Of a stretch of DNA of 64,000 nt, positions 17,150 to 26,258 are shown piece after piece. Source of the DNA: CBDATA01 sp965215615 (GTDB taxonomy: Bacteria; Acidobacteriota; Vicinamibacteria; Marinacidobacterales; Marinacidobacteraceae). The position numbers were made by a program, and so were the translations under genes. The stretch lies in contig OZ244068.1 of NCBI GenBank assembly GCA_965215615.1, positions 124,001 through 188,000 of the forward strand, read 5' to 3'. Within the stretch, counting starts at the first letter, position 1; every line of letters begins with the position of its first letter. The notes beneath the pieces are model-generated. The model made no database searches. It was not told the origin of the DNA and saw only the letters and a list, made by a program, of their open reading frames with translations.

Positions 17150-18093
17150 AAGGAAGGCGAGGGAAGAGGCCGGCTCGGACTGCGACTTCGTTCTGGTCCT
17201 CGACGAGATCCAGAATATCCCGCGTTGGTCGGAGGTAATCAAGGGGCTCTGGGACGCAGACCGGTTCGAGAGCCGCCCGCTGCGGGTCGTGATCGCTGGC
17301 TCTTCGCCGATGACCATGCAGCAGAGCCTCGGAGAGAATCTGGCCGGGCGTTTCGAGACGATCCCGGTTTCTCACTGGTCGTTTCCGGAGATGGTGGCAG
17401 GTTTCGATTTCGATGTGGACCGCTACGTTTTCTACGGAGGCTACCCCGGTGCCGCGCTCTTCGCCGGGACTTTCCCGCTCTGGCACGACATCGTGTGCCG
17501 GCGACGACCCGGGTGGACGGGCTGATGTCGCTGGACAGTTTTTTCTGGTCTGGGGTCTGGAGATCCGGACGGATCGTCGCCTGCGACAAGGAGCTCGGCC
17601 AGTTCCTGGATACGGGCAACACCGCGACTCTTGCCCGCTATATCGATCTGCTGCAGGGGGCCGGGCTGCTCGCCGGTATCCCCCGCTACGCCGGGCCGCT
17701 TTCCAACCGGGTGGCGAACCGGAAGCTGAACGTCCTCAACACCTCGCTGATGACCGCGCCGTACGGCGACTCCTTCGAGGATGCGGGGCCGACCGGAGCT
17801 TCTGGGGCCGGGCCGTCGAGAGCGCGGTCGGGGCGCATCTCGTGAACACCGCCGCCATCGGCGAGCGCATCCACTACTGGCGGGATGGCGCGAACGAGGC
17901 GGATTTCGTGGTCGAGCGTGGCTCGAAGCTCGTCGGCATCGAGGTCGAGACCGGACGCGACCGTTCGAGCGGGCTGATCGCTTTCCGGGAGCGCTACGAG
18001 GGGAGCCGCACGATCCTGGTCGGGCCGGGAGGCACGCCGCTCGCGGATTTCCTCGCGCACCCCGCCGGGCACTGGGTGGCCCCGGAGAAGTAG
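17150..18093 (+). pseudogene. Decayed second copy of the DUF4143 ATPase
   Basis: Closely similar in DNA and protein to 11186-12166. Walker A and the first 85 or so residues are missing. The Walker B part FVLVLDEIQNIPRW is in one frame, which breaks after PLWHDIV (about 17500) with loss of about 16 residues. The middle (LARYIDLLQGAGLLAGIPRY) is in a second frame to about 17790. The end (VESAVGAHLVNTAAIGERIHYW to the stop at 18093) is in a third. Both disruptions make it a pseudogene. Confidence 0.9.
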
Positions 18094-18109
18094 TGCCCGG
18101 TCCTCCGGG

Positions 18110-18382
18110 TCAGGCGGACGGGTTCTTGTTGGCCCTTCGGACGATCGGCTCGCGGTCGCGGAACTGGGGCCATTCGTCGTCCGATTCGATCACGCGCACC
18201 TCGCGGGCCCGGAAGCCGCTCTTGATGGCGAAGATCTCGAACTCGACCGCCTGGCCCTCGATGAGGAAGCCGGGCGACGGCTCGGCGAGCGCGCTGCGGG
18301 GGACGTGGACATCGGGGCCCTCGTCGCACTGGAGGAAACCCTCGCCGCGGCTCGGGTCGTACCACTTCACGGTTCCGATCAT
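18110..18382 (-). CDS. Cold-shock domain protein
   Basis: 90 residues. MIGTVKWYDPSRGEGFLQCDEGPDVHVPRSAL is the cold-shock fold: GTVKWY at the start and GFL-DVHVP corresponding to RNP1/RNP2, although the RNP motifs (KGFGFI and VFVH) are altered. It would bind single-stranded RNA or DNA. The last 25 residues (DDEWPQFRDREPIVRRANKNPSA) are a basic tail outside the domain. It is divergent from the ABC-class ATPase gene, 60 bases away. Confidence 0.85.
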   Translation of the reverse strand: MIGTVKWYDPSRGEGFLQCDEGPDVHVPRSALAEPSPGFLIEGQAVEFEIFAIKSGFRAREVRVIESDDEWPQFRDREPIVRRANKNPSA

Positions 18383-18442
18383 TGCCGGTCAGTTTGTCAT
18401 ACATGGGCGGGTGAAGTTTCGGTGGATGCGAAACTTCGGGCG

Positions 18443-20164
18443 ATGCAACAGATCATTCCTCCTCTCGAAGCCCGTTGCCGCTCGCTCGACGGGCGCGCCT
18501 ACCCGGCCTATCGCTCGCTCGCCGGCGGCTGGACGCTCGGCGAAGGGCTCACCCTCTTCTTCGACCGGATCGCCTCCGATCCCTTCGCGCCGCCGTCGCG
18601 GGTCCGGCTGCGGCTGACTCCGGAGACTGCGGGGCTTCCGGAGGCGCTTTTCCGGGGCCGGGTCCGCCGGATGGCGTTCGCCGACTGGCTCGGGCGCGAG
18701 GTGCGGGATGCCCTCTTCCGTCGGGGTGGGCGAAGGTCCGGCTCCGGTTCGAGCGGCGTGATCCAGGTGGATTCCGGAGGCTCGTGCGTCCTCGAGCGGG
18801 CGGCCGTCCACTTCCCCGACGAGGGAGGCGTGGAAATCCGCCTCGAAGTGGGGCTTCCGGCGCGCGGGCGGCGGATCCAGGGGGAAGCGGCGGCGCTCCT
18901 CGTCTGCGAGCTGCGGGACATCGGGGAGCTGCTCCCGAAGCTCGATTTCGAGGATGCCGGGCAGTTCGTCCGGGACATCGAGGCACAGGAGAGCCTGCGG
19001 CAGGAGCTTTCCGGACGAGGTCTCGTGGCTTTCGTCGCCGACGGCGCGCTCCTGCCCCGCGCTCACGGAGCGAGCGATCGCCCGATGAACCCGGAGGAAG
19101 CCGTCCGCTTCGAGAGCCCTCCCTCGCTCCGGGTGACGCTCCCGCTCGAGGACGGGGAAACCGTCTCCGGGATGGGGATTCCCGAGGGAGTCACGGTGCT
19201 CGTCGGCGGCGGATTCCACGGGAAGTCCACCCTGCTTCAGGCGCTCGCCCACGGGGTGGCCCCCCACATCCCGGGCGACGGACGCGAGCGGGTCATCACC
19301 CGGGGCGACGCAGTGGTCGTCCGGGCGGAGGAAGGGCGGCCGATCCTTTCGGTGGACCTCAGCCCGTTCATCGGGGATCTCCCCGGCGGCCGTCGCGCGA
19401 GCGCTTTTTCGACGGCGGATGCGAGCGGCAGCACGAGCCAGGCGGCTTCCCTCCTCGAAGCGCTGGAGGCCGGCTCCCGGCTGGTCCTGATCGACGAGGA
19501 TGCCTCGGCCACCAACCTGCTGCTCCGCGATGCCCGGATGCAGGCGTTGGTGCGCGGCCGGTCGGAGCCGATCACGCCGCTGCTGGATCGCATCCGCGCC
19601 ATGCGCGACGAGGCCGGCATCTCCTTCGTCCTCGTGATGGGCGGCTCCGGCGACTACCTCGACGTGGCCGACACGGTGATCCAGATGGACGGGTACCGGG
19701 CGCGGGATGTCACCGGGGAGGCGCGCCGGGTCGCGGAGGCCATCCCCACCCGGCGGACTCCGGAAGCGCCCACTCCCTGGAACCCTCTCCCCCCGCGCAT
19801 CCCCCGAGCCCGCGGCTTCGACCCCGCCGGCCGGCGCGGCCACCCACGGATCCAGGCGAGCCGGCGCGGCGAGCTGCTCTACGGCGAGGAATCGGTGGAT
19901 CTCCGGGCGGTGAGCCAGCTCTTCGAAGCGAGCCAGACCCGCGCGGTGGGACACGCCCTCGGGGTCGCCGCCGCCCGGTTCATGGACCGGCCGATCGCCG
20001 AAGTCCTCGACGCGCTCGGAGAGCTGCTCGACCGGGAGGGGCTCGATTCGCTCACCGAGGCGGGAAGGCGGGGCCAGCACCCGGGCCGCCTCGCCCGCCC
20101 GCGCCGCCACGAGATCGCGGCCGCCATGAACCGCCTGCGCCGCGGGGAGTTCGAGACACCATGA
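18443..20164 (+). CDS. ABC-class ATPase (COG3044/PF09818)
   Basis: 573 residues of the predicted ABC-class ATPase family of unknown function. Walker A VGGGFHGKSTLLQAL (about 255), the signature-like segment SAFSTADASGSTSQAASLLEAL, Walker B RLVLIDEDASATNLL, and SFVLVMGGSGDYLDVAD are all present. The ATG at 18443 gives MQQIIPPLEARCRSLDGRAY, the family start. The stop overlaps the next start (ATGA), so the deaminase downstream is coupled to it. Confidence 0.85.
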   Translation: MQQIIPPLEARCRSLDGRAYPAYRSLAGGWTLGEGLTLFFDRIASDPFAPPSRVRLRLTPETAGLPEALFRGRVRRMAFADWLGREVRDALFRRGGRRSGSGSSGVIQVDSGGSCVLERAAVHFPDEGGVEIRLEVGLPARGRRIQGEAAALLVCELRDIGELLPKLDFEDAGQFVRDIEAQESLRQELSGRGLVAFVADGALLPRAHGASDRPMNPEEAVRFESPPSLRVTLPLEDGETVSGMGIPEGVTVLVGGGFHGKSTLLQALAHGVAPHIPGDGRERVITRGDAVVVRAEEGRPILSVDLSPFIGDLPGGRRASAFSTADASGSTSQAASLLEALEAGSRLVLIDEDASATNLLLRDARMQALVRGRSEPITPLLDRIRAMRDEAGISFVLVMGGSGDYLDVADTVIQMDGYRARDVTGEARRVAEAIPTRRTPEAPTPWNPLPPRIPRARGFDPAGRRGHPRIQASRRGELLYGEESVDLRAVSQLFEASQTRAVGHALGVAAARFMDRPIAEVLDALGELLDREGLDSLTEAGRRGQHPGRLARPRRHEIAAAMNRLRRGEFETP

Positions 20165-21555
20165 ACCGCATCCTTGCCTCTTTCCTGACTCTCGCGCTGG
20201 CCGCTTGCGCCGGTCAAAACCCGGATTCACCGGCGGAATCCCGGCTTTTGATCGACGGCGGCGACGTTCTCGTGATGGATGAAGCGGGAACCGTTCTCGA
20301 AGGGGGAGCGGTTCTCGTCGAAGGCGAGCGGATCGTGGGCCTTTTCGACCGCGCCGCGACCCGGCCCCCGGACATCCCCCGGCTGGATGCGACCGGCCAC
20401 CTGGTGATCCCCGGCCTCATCAACACCCACGGACACGCGGCGATGTCCCTGCTCCGCGGCTTCGCCGACGACCTGCCGCTGATGATCTGGCTCGAGGAGC
20501 GCATCTTCCCGGCGGAGGCGGCGCTCGTCGCCCCCGACTTCGTCCACACCGGGACGCTGCTCTCCTCGATCGAGATGCTGAAGAGCGGCACCACTACCTT
20601 CGCGGACATGTATTTCTTCCCGGACGATGTGCTGCGGGCGACCAGCGAGGCGGGAATCCGGGTGGTGGCCGGCCCCACGGTGATCGGGTTTCCGGCCCCC
20701 GACTTCGCGACCCCCGCCGATTCGCTCGCGACCGCCGATGCCTTCTTCGAGCGCCACCGGGACAACCCGCTTTGGATCCCGAGCGTTTCCGCCCACGCGC
20801 TCTACACGACGAGCCTCGAAGACACCGAGGCCGCCTTCCGGGTGGCCGAAGAGCACGGCGCGGTCTTCCAGATCCACGTGGCGGAGGCTTCCACCGAAAA
20901 CGATCAGGTGCGCGAGCTGACCGGGATGCGGGTGGTGGAGGCGCTCGACTCCATCGGGGTGCTCCGGCCGGGGACCGTCCTCGCCCATTCGATCTACCTC
21001 ACCGAAGAGGACATCCGCCGGATCGCCGGGGGTGGCGCGGGAGTCGCCCACAACCCGGAGAGCAACATGAAGCTCGCCGAGAGCTCGGCCTCACCGGTGC
21101 GCGATCTGCTCGCCGCCGGCATCCCGGTCGGCCTCGGGACCGACGGCCCGGCGAGCAACAACAATCTCGATCTCTTCGAGGAGATGGACACCGCCGCCAA
21201 GATCCACAAGTTCGTCTCCGGCGATCCCGAGGCGCTCCCGGCGCGAACCGTGTTCGGGATGGCGACCATCGGCGGGGCGCGGGTGATCGGGCAGGCCGAC
21301 CGGCTCGGGTCGCTCGAACCCGGCAAGCTCGCCGACATCGTCCTCGTGGACACCCGCCGCGCCGGGATGACCCCGCTCTACGATCCGTATTCACACCTCG
21401 TCTATGCGGCGCGGGGGAGCGATGTCACGGCGGTGATGGTCCACGGCCGGCTGGTGGTGGAGGGCGGCGAAGTCACCACCGTGAACGAAGCGGAGGTGAT
21501 GGAGGCCGCCCGCTCCTTCGCGGATCGGGTCCGGGAGGTAGTGGAGGGGCGCTAA
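20161..21555 (+). CDS. Exported amidohydrolase, SAH/MTA deaminase type
   Basis: 464 residues. The N-terminus MNRILASFLTLALAACAG is a lipoprotein signal with the lipobox LAAC, so the enzyme is probably membrane-anchored outside the cytoplasm. The rest is an amidohydrolase of the chlorohydrolase/S-adenosylhomocysteine deaminase group: metal ligands NTHGHAAMSLLRG, QIHVAEAS, VLAHSIYL and GTDGPASNNNLD are all visible. Relatives deaminate adenine-type nucleosides or dechlorinate triazines; an exported form suggests use of an external substrate. Its stop codon abuts a MITE-like repeat. Confidence 0.85.
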   Translation: MNRILASFLTLALAACAGQNPDSPAESRLLIDGGDVLVMDEAGTVLEGGAVLVEGERIVGLFDRAATRPPDIPRLDATGHLVIPGLINTHGHAAMSLLRGFADDLPLMIWLEERIFPAEAALVAPDFVHTGTLLSSIEMLKSGTTTFADMYFFPDDVLRATSEAGIRVVAGPTVIGFPAPDFATPADSLATADAFFERHRDNPLWIPSVSAHALYTTSLEDTEAAFRVAEEHGAVFQIHVAEASTENDQVRELTGMRVVEALDSIGVLRPGTVLAHSIYLTEEDIRRIAGGGAGVAHNPESNMKLAESSASPVRDLLAAGIPVGLGTDGPASNNNLDLFEEMDTAAKIHKFVSGDPEALPARTVFGMATIGGARVIGQADRLGSLEPGKLADIVLVDTRRAGMTPLYDPYSHLVYAARGSDVTAVMVHGRLVVEGGEVTTVNEAEVMEAARSFADRVREVVEGR

Positions 21556-21562
21556 CAGGCTG

Positions 21563-21749
21563 TTAACAGGCTGTGGATAAACTGGCGTGAGCACCGAGAC
21601 GGGTGAGGCGCCCGGCTGACAAGGCGCGTGAGTGAGCCATAGCAGCGCTATTTCGAGCGAATCGCAACGAAGAGCGAGCCTCCAGGCGAGCGTTCAGACG
21701 GGATGCATCGCTCGTCGAATGCCGCGTTAGTTTTTCCACAGGCTGTTAA
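21563..21749. repeat. MITE-like repeat, copy 1
   Basis: About 187 bases with imperfect 21-base inverted ends: left TTAACAGGCTGTGGATAAAC and right its complement with two mismatches. The inside carries the palindrome ATAGCAGCGCTAT and alternating blocks shared with copies at 22620 and 60896. It has no coding capacity. The right end supplies the stop codon of the hisN-like gene. Confidence 0.88.
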
Positions 21750-22528
21750 CCCCCGGCGCGGATCGCGGCGAGCATCTCCAGCACCTCGTCGTGGAGCGCG
21801 CCGTTCGTGCTGAGCGCGTTGGGGCCGTGGATCGTGCGGTTGCCCTCCCAGTCGGTGAACCGGCCGCCGGCCTCTTCGAGGATCGGCAGGAACGGCGAGG
21901 AATCCCACGCCTTCATTTCCGGGTCGAGGCCGATCTCGGAGCGGCCGGTGCAGACGAGCGAGTGCCCGTAGGCATCGCCCCAGGTGCGACGCGCCCCGAC
22001 CTTCTTCCCCACCGCTTCCCAGATCGGGCCGATGGTGGCCGGGTCGGTGGTGGTCGCGAGCGCGTTCTCCATCTCGGTCACCTTCGAGACCCGGGCGGGC
22101 CGGCCGTTCCAGAAAGCGCCCACTCCGGCCGCGCCGGTGACCATCTCCGAGACCCCGGCGAGATTCGAGACCCCGACCACCGGCTCGTCGTTCACTTCGA
22201 GGCCGATCAGGATGCCGAACAGCGGAACACCGTGGATGAAGGAGGTGGTCCCGTCGATCGGGTCCAGAATCCAGCGGTGGGCGGGATCGGAGCCGGATTC
22301 GCCGTCCTCTTCGCCGAGCACCCGGTGGCCGGGAAAACGCTCCTCGATGCGCTTCCGCAAAAGCCGCTCGCCGGCGATGTCGGCTTCGGTGACCGGGGTG
22401 CGGTCCGGCTTTCGCTCGACCCCGACCCCGACCTGGAAGTGGCGCATGATGAGCCGGCCGGCTTCCCAGGCGATCTCGGTGGCGAAATCGAGCAATTCGC
22501 GTTTGCTCGCAACGGTTCGTTCAGACAA
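21746..22528 (-). CDS. Inositol monophosphatase-family phosphatase, probable histidinol-phosphatase
   Basis: 260 residues. Metal site GEEDGES, WILDPIDGTTSFIHG and AWDSSPFLPILEEAGGRF are the three IMPase motifs, with all acidic residues. The order and spacing resemble HisN histidinol-phosphatases, but the substrate cannot be decided by eye. The TTG at 22528 is chosen because GGAGGGAG lies 9 bases upstream; the ATG frame upstream lacks family similarity. The stop codon lies in the end of MITE copy 1, so the last residues may have been altered by that insertion. Confidence 0.8.
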   Translation of the reverse strand: MSERTVASKRELLDFATEIAWEAGRLIMRHFQVGVGVERKPDRTPVTEADIAGERLLRKRIEERFPGHRVLGEEDGESGSDPAHRWILDPIDGTTSFIHGVPLFGILIGLEVNDEPVVGVSNLAGVSEMVTGAAGVGAFWNGRPARVSKVTEMENALATTTDPATIGPIWEAVGKKVGARRTWGDAYGHSLVCTGRSEIGLDPEMKAWDSSPFLPILEEAGGRFTDWEGNRTIHGPNALSTNGALHDEVLEMLAAIRAGG

Positions 22529-22619
22529 CGGAAAAACTCCCTCCGGCGCGTTCCGGGCGCCTCGCAAGGGGGCGAACCATATCCGCCCGACGGCCATCCC
22601 GAAAATCACGACCGATGGC

Positions 22620-22804
22620 TAGCAGGCTGTGGGGAAACGGGCGTGAGCGCCGAGACGGGTGAGGCGCCCGACTGACAAGGCGCGTGAGCGAGTAATAGCA
22701 GCGCTATTTCGAGCGAAACCGGGCGAAGAGCGAGCCGCCAGGCGAATGTTCAGGCGGGATGCATCGCCCGGCGAATGCCGCGTTAGTTTGTCCACAGCCT
22801 GCTA
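22620..22804. repeat. MITE-like repeat, copy 2
   Basis: 185 bases, same orientation as copy 1. Ends TAGCAGGCTGTGGGGAAAC and the near-complement AGTTTGTCCACAGCCTGCTA. Its right end merges into TAAAAT, a possible -10 box, 12 bases before the next gene. Confidence 0.88.
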
Positions 22805-22819
22805 AAATGACGGGTTGCC

Positions 22820-25096
22820 ATGTCGTCTTCCCGCCTTTCCTTCCTGTTCGCTGCGTTGTTTTTCCTGACCCTTCCTGCCGCGGCGCAGGACGGCTCCGCC
22901 TCCGGTGACGGCCGGCCCGAAGAAACGACCGAAGAAACGACCGCCGCCGCCACCCGGATCGGGACCGCCGCCTCGGCGATCGAGGCCCCGCTCATCGACG
23001 GGATGGTGGACGACGAGGTCTGGGAGAACGCCACCCCGTTCACCGACTTCATCCAGTCGAACCCGGTCGAGGGGCGGCCCTCCACCGAGCGGACCGAGGT
23101 GCGGGTTCTCTTCGACGACGAGGCGGTCTATATCGGGGCGATCCTCTACGACAGCGATCCCTCCGGCATCATCGCCACCGACGCCCGCCGGGATTCGTCG
23201 CTCGACGACACCGATTCCTTCCGGGTGGTCTTCGATACCTACCACGACCTCCAGAACGGGTTCATCTTCGGGACCACTCCCGCGGGCCTCGAATACGACG
23301 GCCAGTTGAGCAACGCCGGGGGCGGCTCCGGCTTCGGGGGCGGGCCGATGATGCGGGCGCAGTCGGGATCCGGCGGCGGCTTCAACCTGAACTGGGACGC
23401 GAGCTGGACGGTGCGGACCCACATCGGCGACTTCGGCTGGTCGGCCGAGTTCGCGATCCCGCTGCGGACGCTCCGCTACGGCGGCAGCCCGCAGGTCTGG
23501 GGGGTCAACTTCCAGCGCAACATCCGCAGGAAGCGCGAGGAGGCCTACTGGTCGCCGGTGGCGCGCATCTACAACATCAACCGGCTCTCCACCGCCGGCG
23601 AGCTCCACGGCCTCGACCTCCCGAGCCCCCGGAACTTCAAGGTGATCCCCTACGCACTCGGCGCGGGCGGCCGGGACTATTCGGTGGAAACCGAGTTCCA
23701 GACCAACTACGACATCGGAATCGATGCCAAGGTGGGGATCACCCAGAGCCTCAACCTCGACCTCACCTGGAACACCGACTTCGCCCAGGTGGAGGTGGAC
23801 GACCAGCAGATCAACCTGACCCGGTTCAACCTCTTCTTCCCGGAGAAGCGCCCCTTCTTCCTCGAAAACGCCGGCAACTTCTCGATGGGATCGCCGGGGT
23901 CGGTGGACCTCTTCTTCAGCCGTCGCATCGGCATCGGCCCCGGCGGTGCCCCGGTCCCGATCCTCGGCGGCGCCCGGCTCTCGGGCAAGGCGGGGGAGTA
24001 CAACCTCGGTCTTCTGAACATGCAGACCCAGGAGGTCGCCGGGGTGGTGGCGGCCAACAACTTCACGGTGGTGAGCCTCAGCCGGGAGCTGGGCGAACGC
24101 TCTTCGTTCGGAGGGATGCTGGTGAACCGGGCGGCCACCGGGTCGCTCGCCGGCGAGGACAACTGGAACCGCACCTGGGGCGTGGACGGGCAGTGGGGCA
24201 TCGGCGAGCTGTTCACCTTCACCGGCTTCGCGGCGCGCACCGAGACCCCGGGTTACGAGGAACTCGATGGCGGGGAATACGCGTATCGGGCCCGCGGCGA
24301 GTATTTCAGCAACCGGCTCCGGCTCTGGATGGGCACGACCGAAGTGGCCCGGAACTTCAACCCCGAGGCCGGCTTCCTGCGGCGCCGGTCCTACCGCAGC
24401 CTCGACTGGGGGTACTTCTCGTACCACCGGCCGGAGTGGGGACCGATCTTCCGCGAGCTGCGGCCCCACATCACCTTCAACGGGTTCTGGACGCTCGACG
24501 GCTTCCTCGAAAGCAGCCGGCTCCACGTGGACAACCACTTCGACTTCGAGAACGGCTGGTATTTCAGCCCGGCGATGAACCTCATCACCGAAGGTCTCGA
24601 GGTTCCGTTCGAGATCCGCGAAGGCATCGTCGTCCCGCCGGGGACCTACCGGCACTGGCAGGCCGGCTGGCGCTGGAACACCAACCGGGCCGATGCCTTC
24701 TCCTACTCCGGCGGCGTGGACTACGGCGGGTTCCTTTCGGGTGACCAACGCACCGTGGATACCACCTTCAACTTCCGCTGGGGCACGAGGCTCATCACCT
24801 CGGCATCGTGGCTCTACAACGACATCGACCTCGCCGAAGGGGACTTCGTCGCGAACCTCGGCCAGTTCCGGGTGGCCTACAACTTCACCCCACTGATCTA
24901 TTTGCAGGCGCTCTTCCAGTACAACGACGATTCGGACATCTGGTCCTCCAACGTGCGTCTGAACTGGCTGAACACCGCCGGCACCGGCCTCTTCATCGTC
25001 TATAACGACACCGAGGGCCTCGGGAACAGCCTGATCGGCCCGCAGAACCGCAGCCTCACCGTCAAGTACACCCGCCAGTTCGACATCTACCGGTAG
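22820..25096 (+). CDS. DUF5916 outer-membrane protein with CBM9-like domain
   Basis: 758 residues. Signal peptide MSSSRLSFLFAALFFLTLPAAAQ, a low-complexity linker, then a carbohydrate-binding family-9-like domain (IDGMVDDEVWENATPFTDFIQ, about 60-230) followed by the DUF5916 part, rich in alternating strands (PFFLENAGNFSMG, LFFSRRIGIGPGG, RPHITFNGFWTLDG). It ends VKYTRQFDIYR, an outer-membrane beta-barrel-type C-terminus. Function of DUF5916 proteins is not known; they are thought to be outer-membrane proteins of diderms such as Gemmatimonadota, Acidobacteriota and Bacteroidota. Confidence 0.85.
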   Translation: MSSSRLSFLFAALFFLTLPAAAQDGSASGDGRPEETTEETTAAATRIGTAASAIEAPLIDGMVDDEVWENATPFTDFIQSNPVEGRPSTERTEVRVLFDDEAVYIGAILYDSDPSGIIATDARRDSSLDDTDSFRVVFDTYHDLQNGFIFGTTPAGLEYDGQLSNAGGGSGFGGGPMMRAQSGSGGGFNLNWDASWTVRTHIGDFGWSAEFAIPLRTLRYGGSPQVWGVNFQRNIRRKREEAYWSPVARIYNINRLSTAGELHGLDLPSPRNFKVIPYALGAGGRDYSVETEFQTNYDIGIDAKVGITQSLNLDLTWNTDFAQVEVDDQQINLTRFNLFFPEKRPFFLENAGNFSMGSPGSVDLFFSRRIGIGPGGAPVPILGGARLSGKAGEYNLGLLNMQTQEVAGVVAANNFTVVSLSRELGERSSFGGMLVNRAATGSLAGEDNWNRTWGVDGQWGIGELFTFTGFAARTETPGYEELDGGEYAYRARGEYFSNRLRLWMGTTEVARNFNPEAGFLRRRSYRSLDWGYFSYHRPEWGPIFRELRPHITFNGFWTLDGFLESSRLHVDNHFDFENGWYFSPAMNLITEGLEVPFEIREGIVVPPGTYRHWQAGWRWNTNRADAFSYSGGVDYGGFLSGDQRTVDTTFNFRWGTRLITSASWLYNDIDLAEGDFVANLGQFRVAYNFTPLIYLQALFQYNDDSDIWSSNVRLNWLNTAGTGLFIVYNDTEGLGNSLIGPQNRSLTVKYTRQFDIYR

Positions 25097-25232
25097 GGTC
25101 GAAAACGGAGAAAGTCATGGAAGATCATCGCGTATCCTTGAAGAAGGATGCGGGGCGTTCCTTCGGTTTCCAGTCCGCGATCTGCCCCGTTCGTGGATGT
25201 TCGCATGCAGTATTGGACAAGGAGAGTCACCC

Positions 25233-26258
25233 ATGATGCGGAAGAACTCGTTGTCTCTTAGAGCGAGTGTAAATGCGTGGATCGGGGCCAATTTTCCCGA
25301 GCAGAGAAAATACATCAGCCATTCCACACCAATGGCTTTAGGGTCAAATGTTTATCGCATTGACTTGCTCTTGAAACATGATGGTGCGACTGTTCCTCTA
25401 GGCACATTGAGAATAAGTCGAAAAGATGTAATCTTAATTGACGAGGATTTGGGGAAAATTGAAGAAAAAATTCGTTCCGCGGTTGAGCTTTACGAGTCAC
25501 AACAATACACTCTTGATTCCATAATTCAAGGTAATTACGAGTTTCATTTTGCCGACGGCATTTTTTCCGTTGCTTCGATGCGGGATTATTCCATAGATCT
25601 TCTTCTGACCGATCCTCCTTACGGAATCAGCAAATCCTACGTATGTGAAAAGCAGATTCCCAGGAGATTGCGCAGCAACGGCACTGATTTCATTATGCCG
25701 AAGGGCAATTTTGGGAATTGGGATCAAACTTGCATGTCTCCGAGTGAATGGACCGGCTATGTTTTGCCCAAGGTCAGTGGTTGGGCAGTAATTTTTTGCG
25801 CTCATGCACAAATCGGAGAATACTGTCGCATTCTTGAGGAGGATAAATTTGTAGCTATAACACCGATGGTCTGGCACAAAACCAATCCCGTTCCCTTCAA
25901 TCACAAGTTCAAACCTGTGAACGCGTGGGAGGCAATTGTGGCAGGAAAAAGACCAGGAACCAAATTCAACGGACGTACTGTTCACAACGTCTTCACGCAC
26001 AAATCACCCTCGCCTCAAAACCGGATTCATCCAACACAGAAGCCTGGAGAGTTACTGTCCGAATTTGTGCGCATGTTCAGCAACAGAGGAGATCTCGTTG
26101 TGGATCCATATGCCGGCAGTGCTTCGACACTTGTGGCGGCGGCAAAAGAAGGCCGTAAGGCATTGGGCTATGAGAACGATCCGGCAATCTTCGATAAAGC
26201 ATCGAGAAGACTTCGAAACAGCATAGGACTGGTCTTGCATGACAGTAGAAAAATATGA
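25233..26258 (+). CDS. DNA methyltransferase of a type II R-M pair
   Basis: 341 residues. Motif IV DPPY (DLLLTDPPYGI, about 124-132) precedes motif I DPYAGSASTLVAA near the C-terminus: the beta-class order, so it makes N6-methyladenine or N4-methylcytosine. HPTQKPGELL is the usual motif before it. The first 90 or so residues are an extra domain that is not recognised. AGGAGA stands 7 bases before the ATG at 25233. The sequence is clearly AT-richer than both flanks, with different codon use, which suggests recent transfer. It overlaps the nuclease gene by 20 bases. Confidence 0.88.
   Translation: MMRKNSLSLRASVNAWIGANFPEQRKYISHSTPMALGSNVYRIDLLLKHDGATVPLGTLRISRKDVILIDEDLGKIEEKIRSAVELYESQQYTLDSIIQGNYEFHFADGIFSVASMRDYSIDLLLTDPPYGISKSYVCEKQIPRRLRSNGTDFIMPKGNFGNWDQTCMSPSEWTGYVLPKVSGWAVIFCAHAQIGEYCRILEEDKFVAITPMVWHKTNPVPFNHKFKPVNAWEAIVAGKRPGTKFNGRTVHNVFTHKSPSPQNRIHPTQKPGELLSEFVRMFSNRGDLVVDPYAGSASTLVAAAKEGRKALGYENDPAIFDKASRRLRNSIGLVLHDSRKI

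Noticed and set aside
17088..17150. An intact second DUF4143 ATPase starting near 17040
   Set aside because: The upstream codons are unrelated to the ATPase N-terminus and Walker A is absent.
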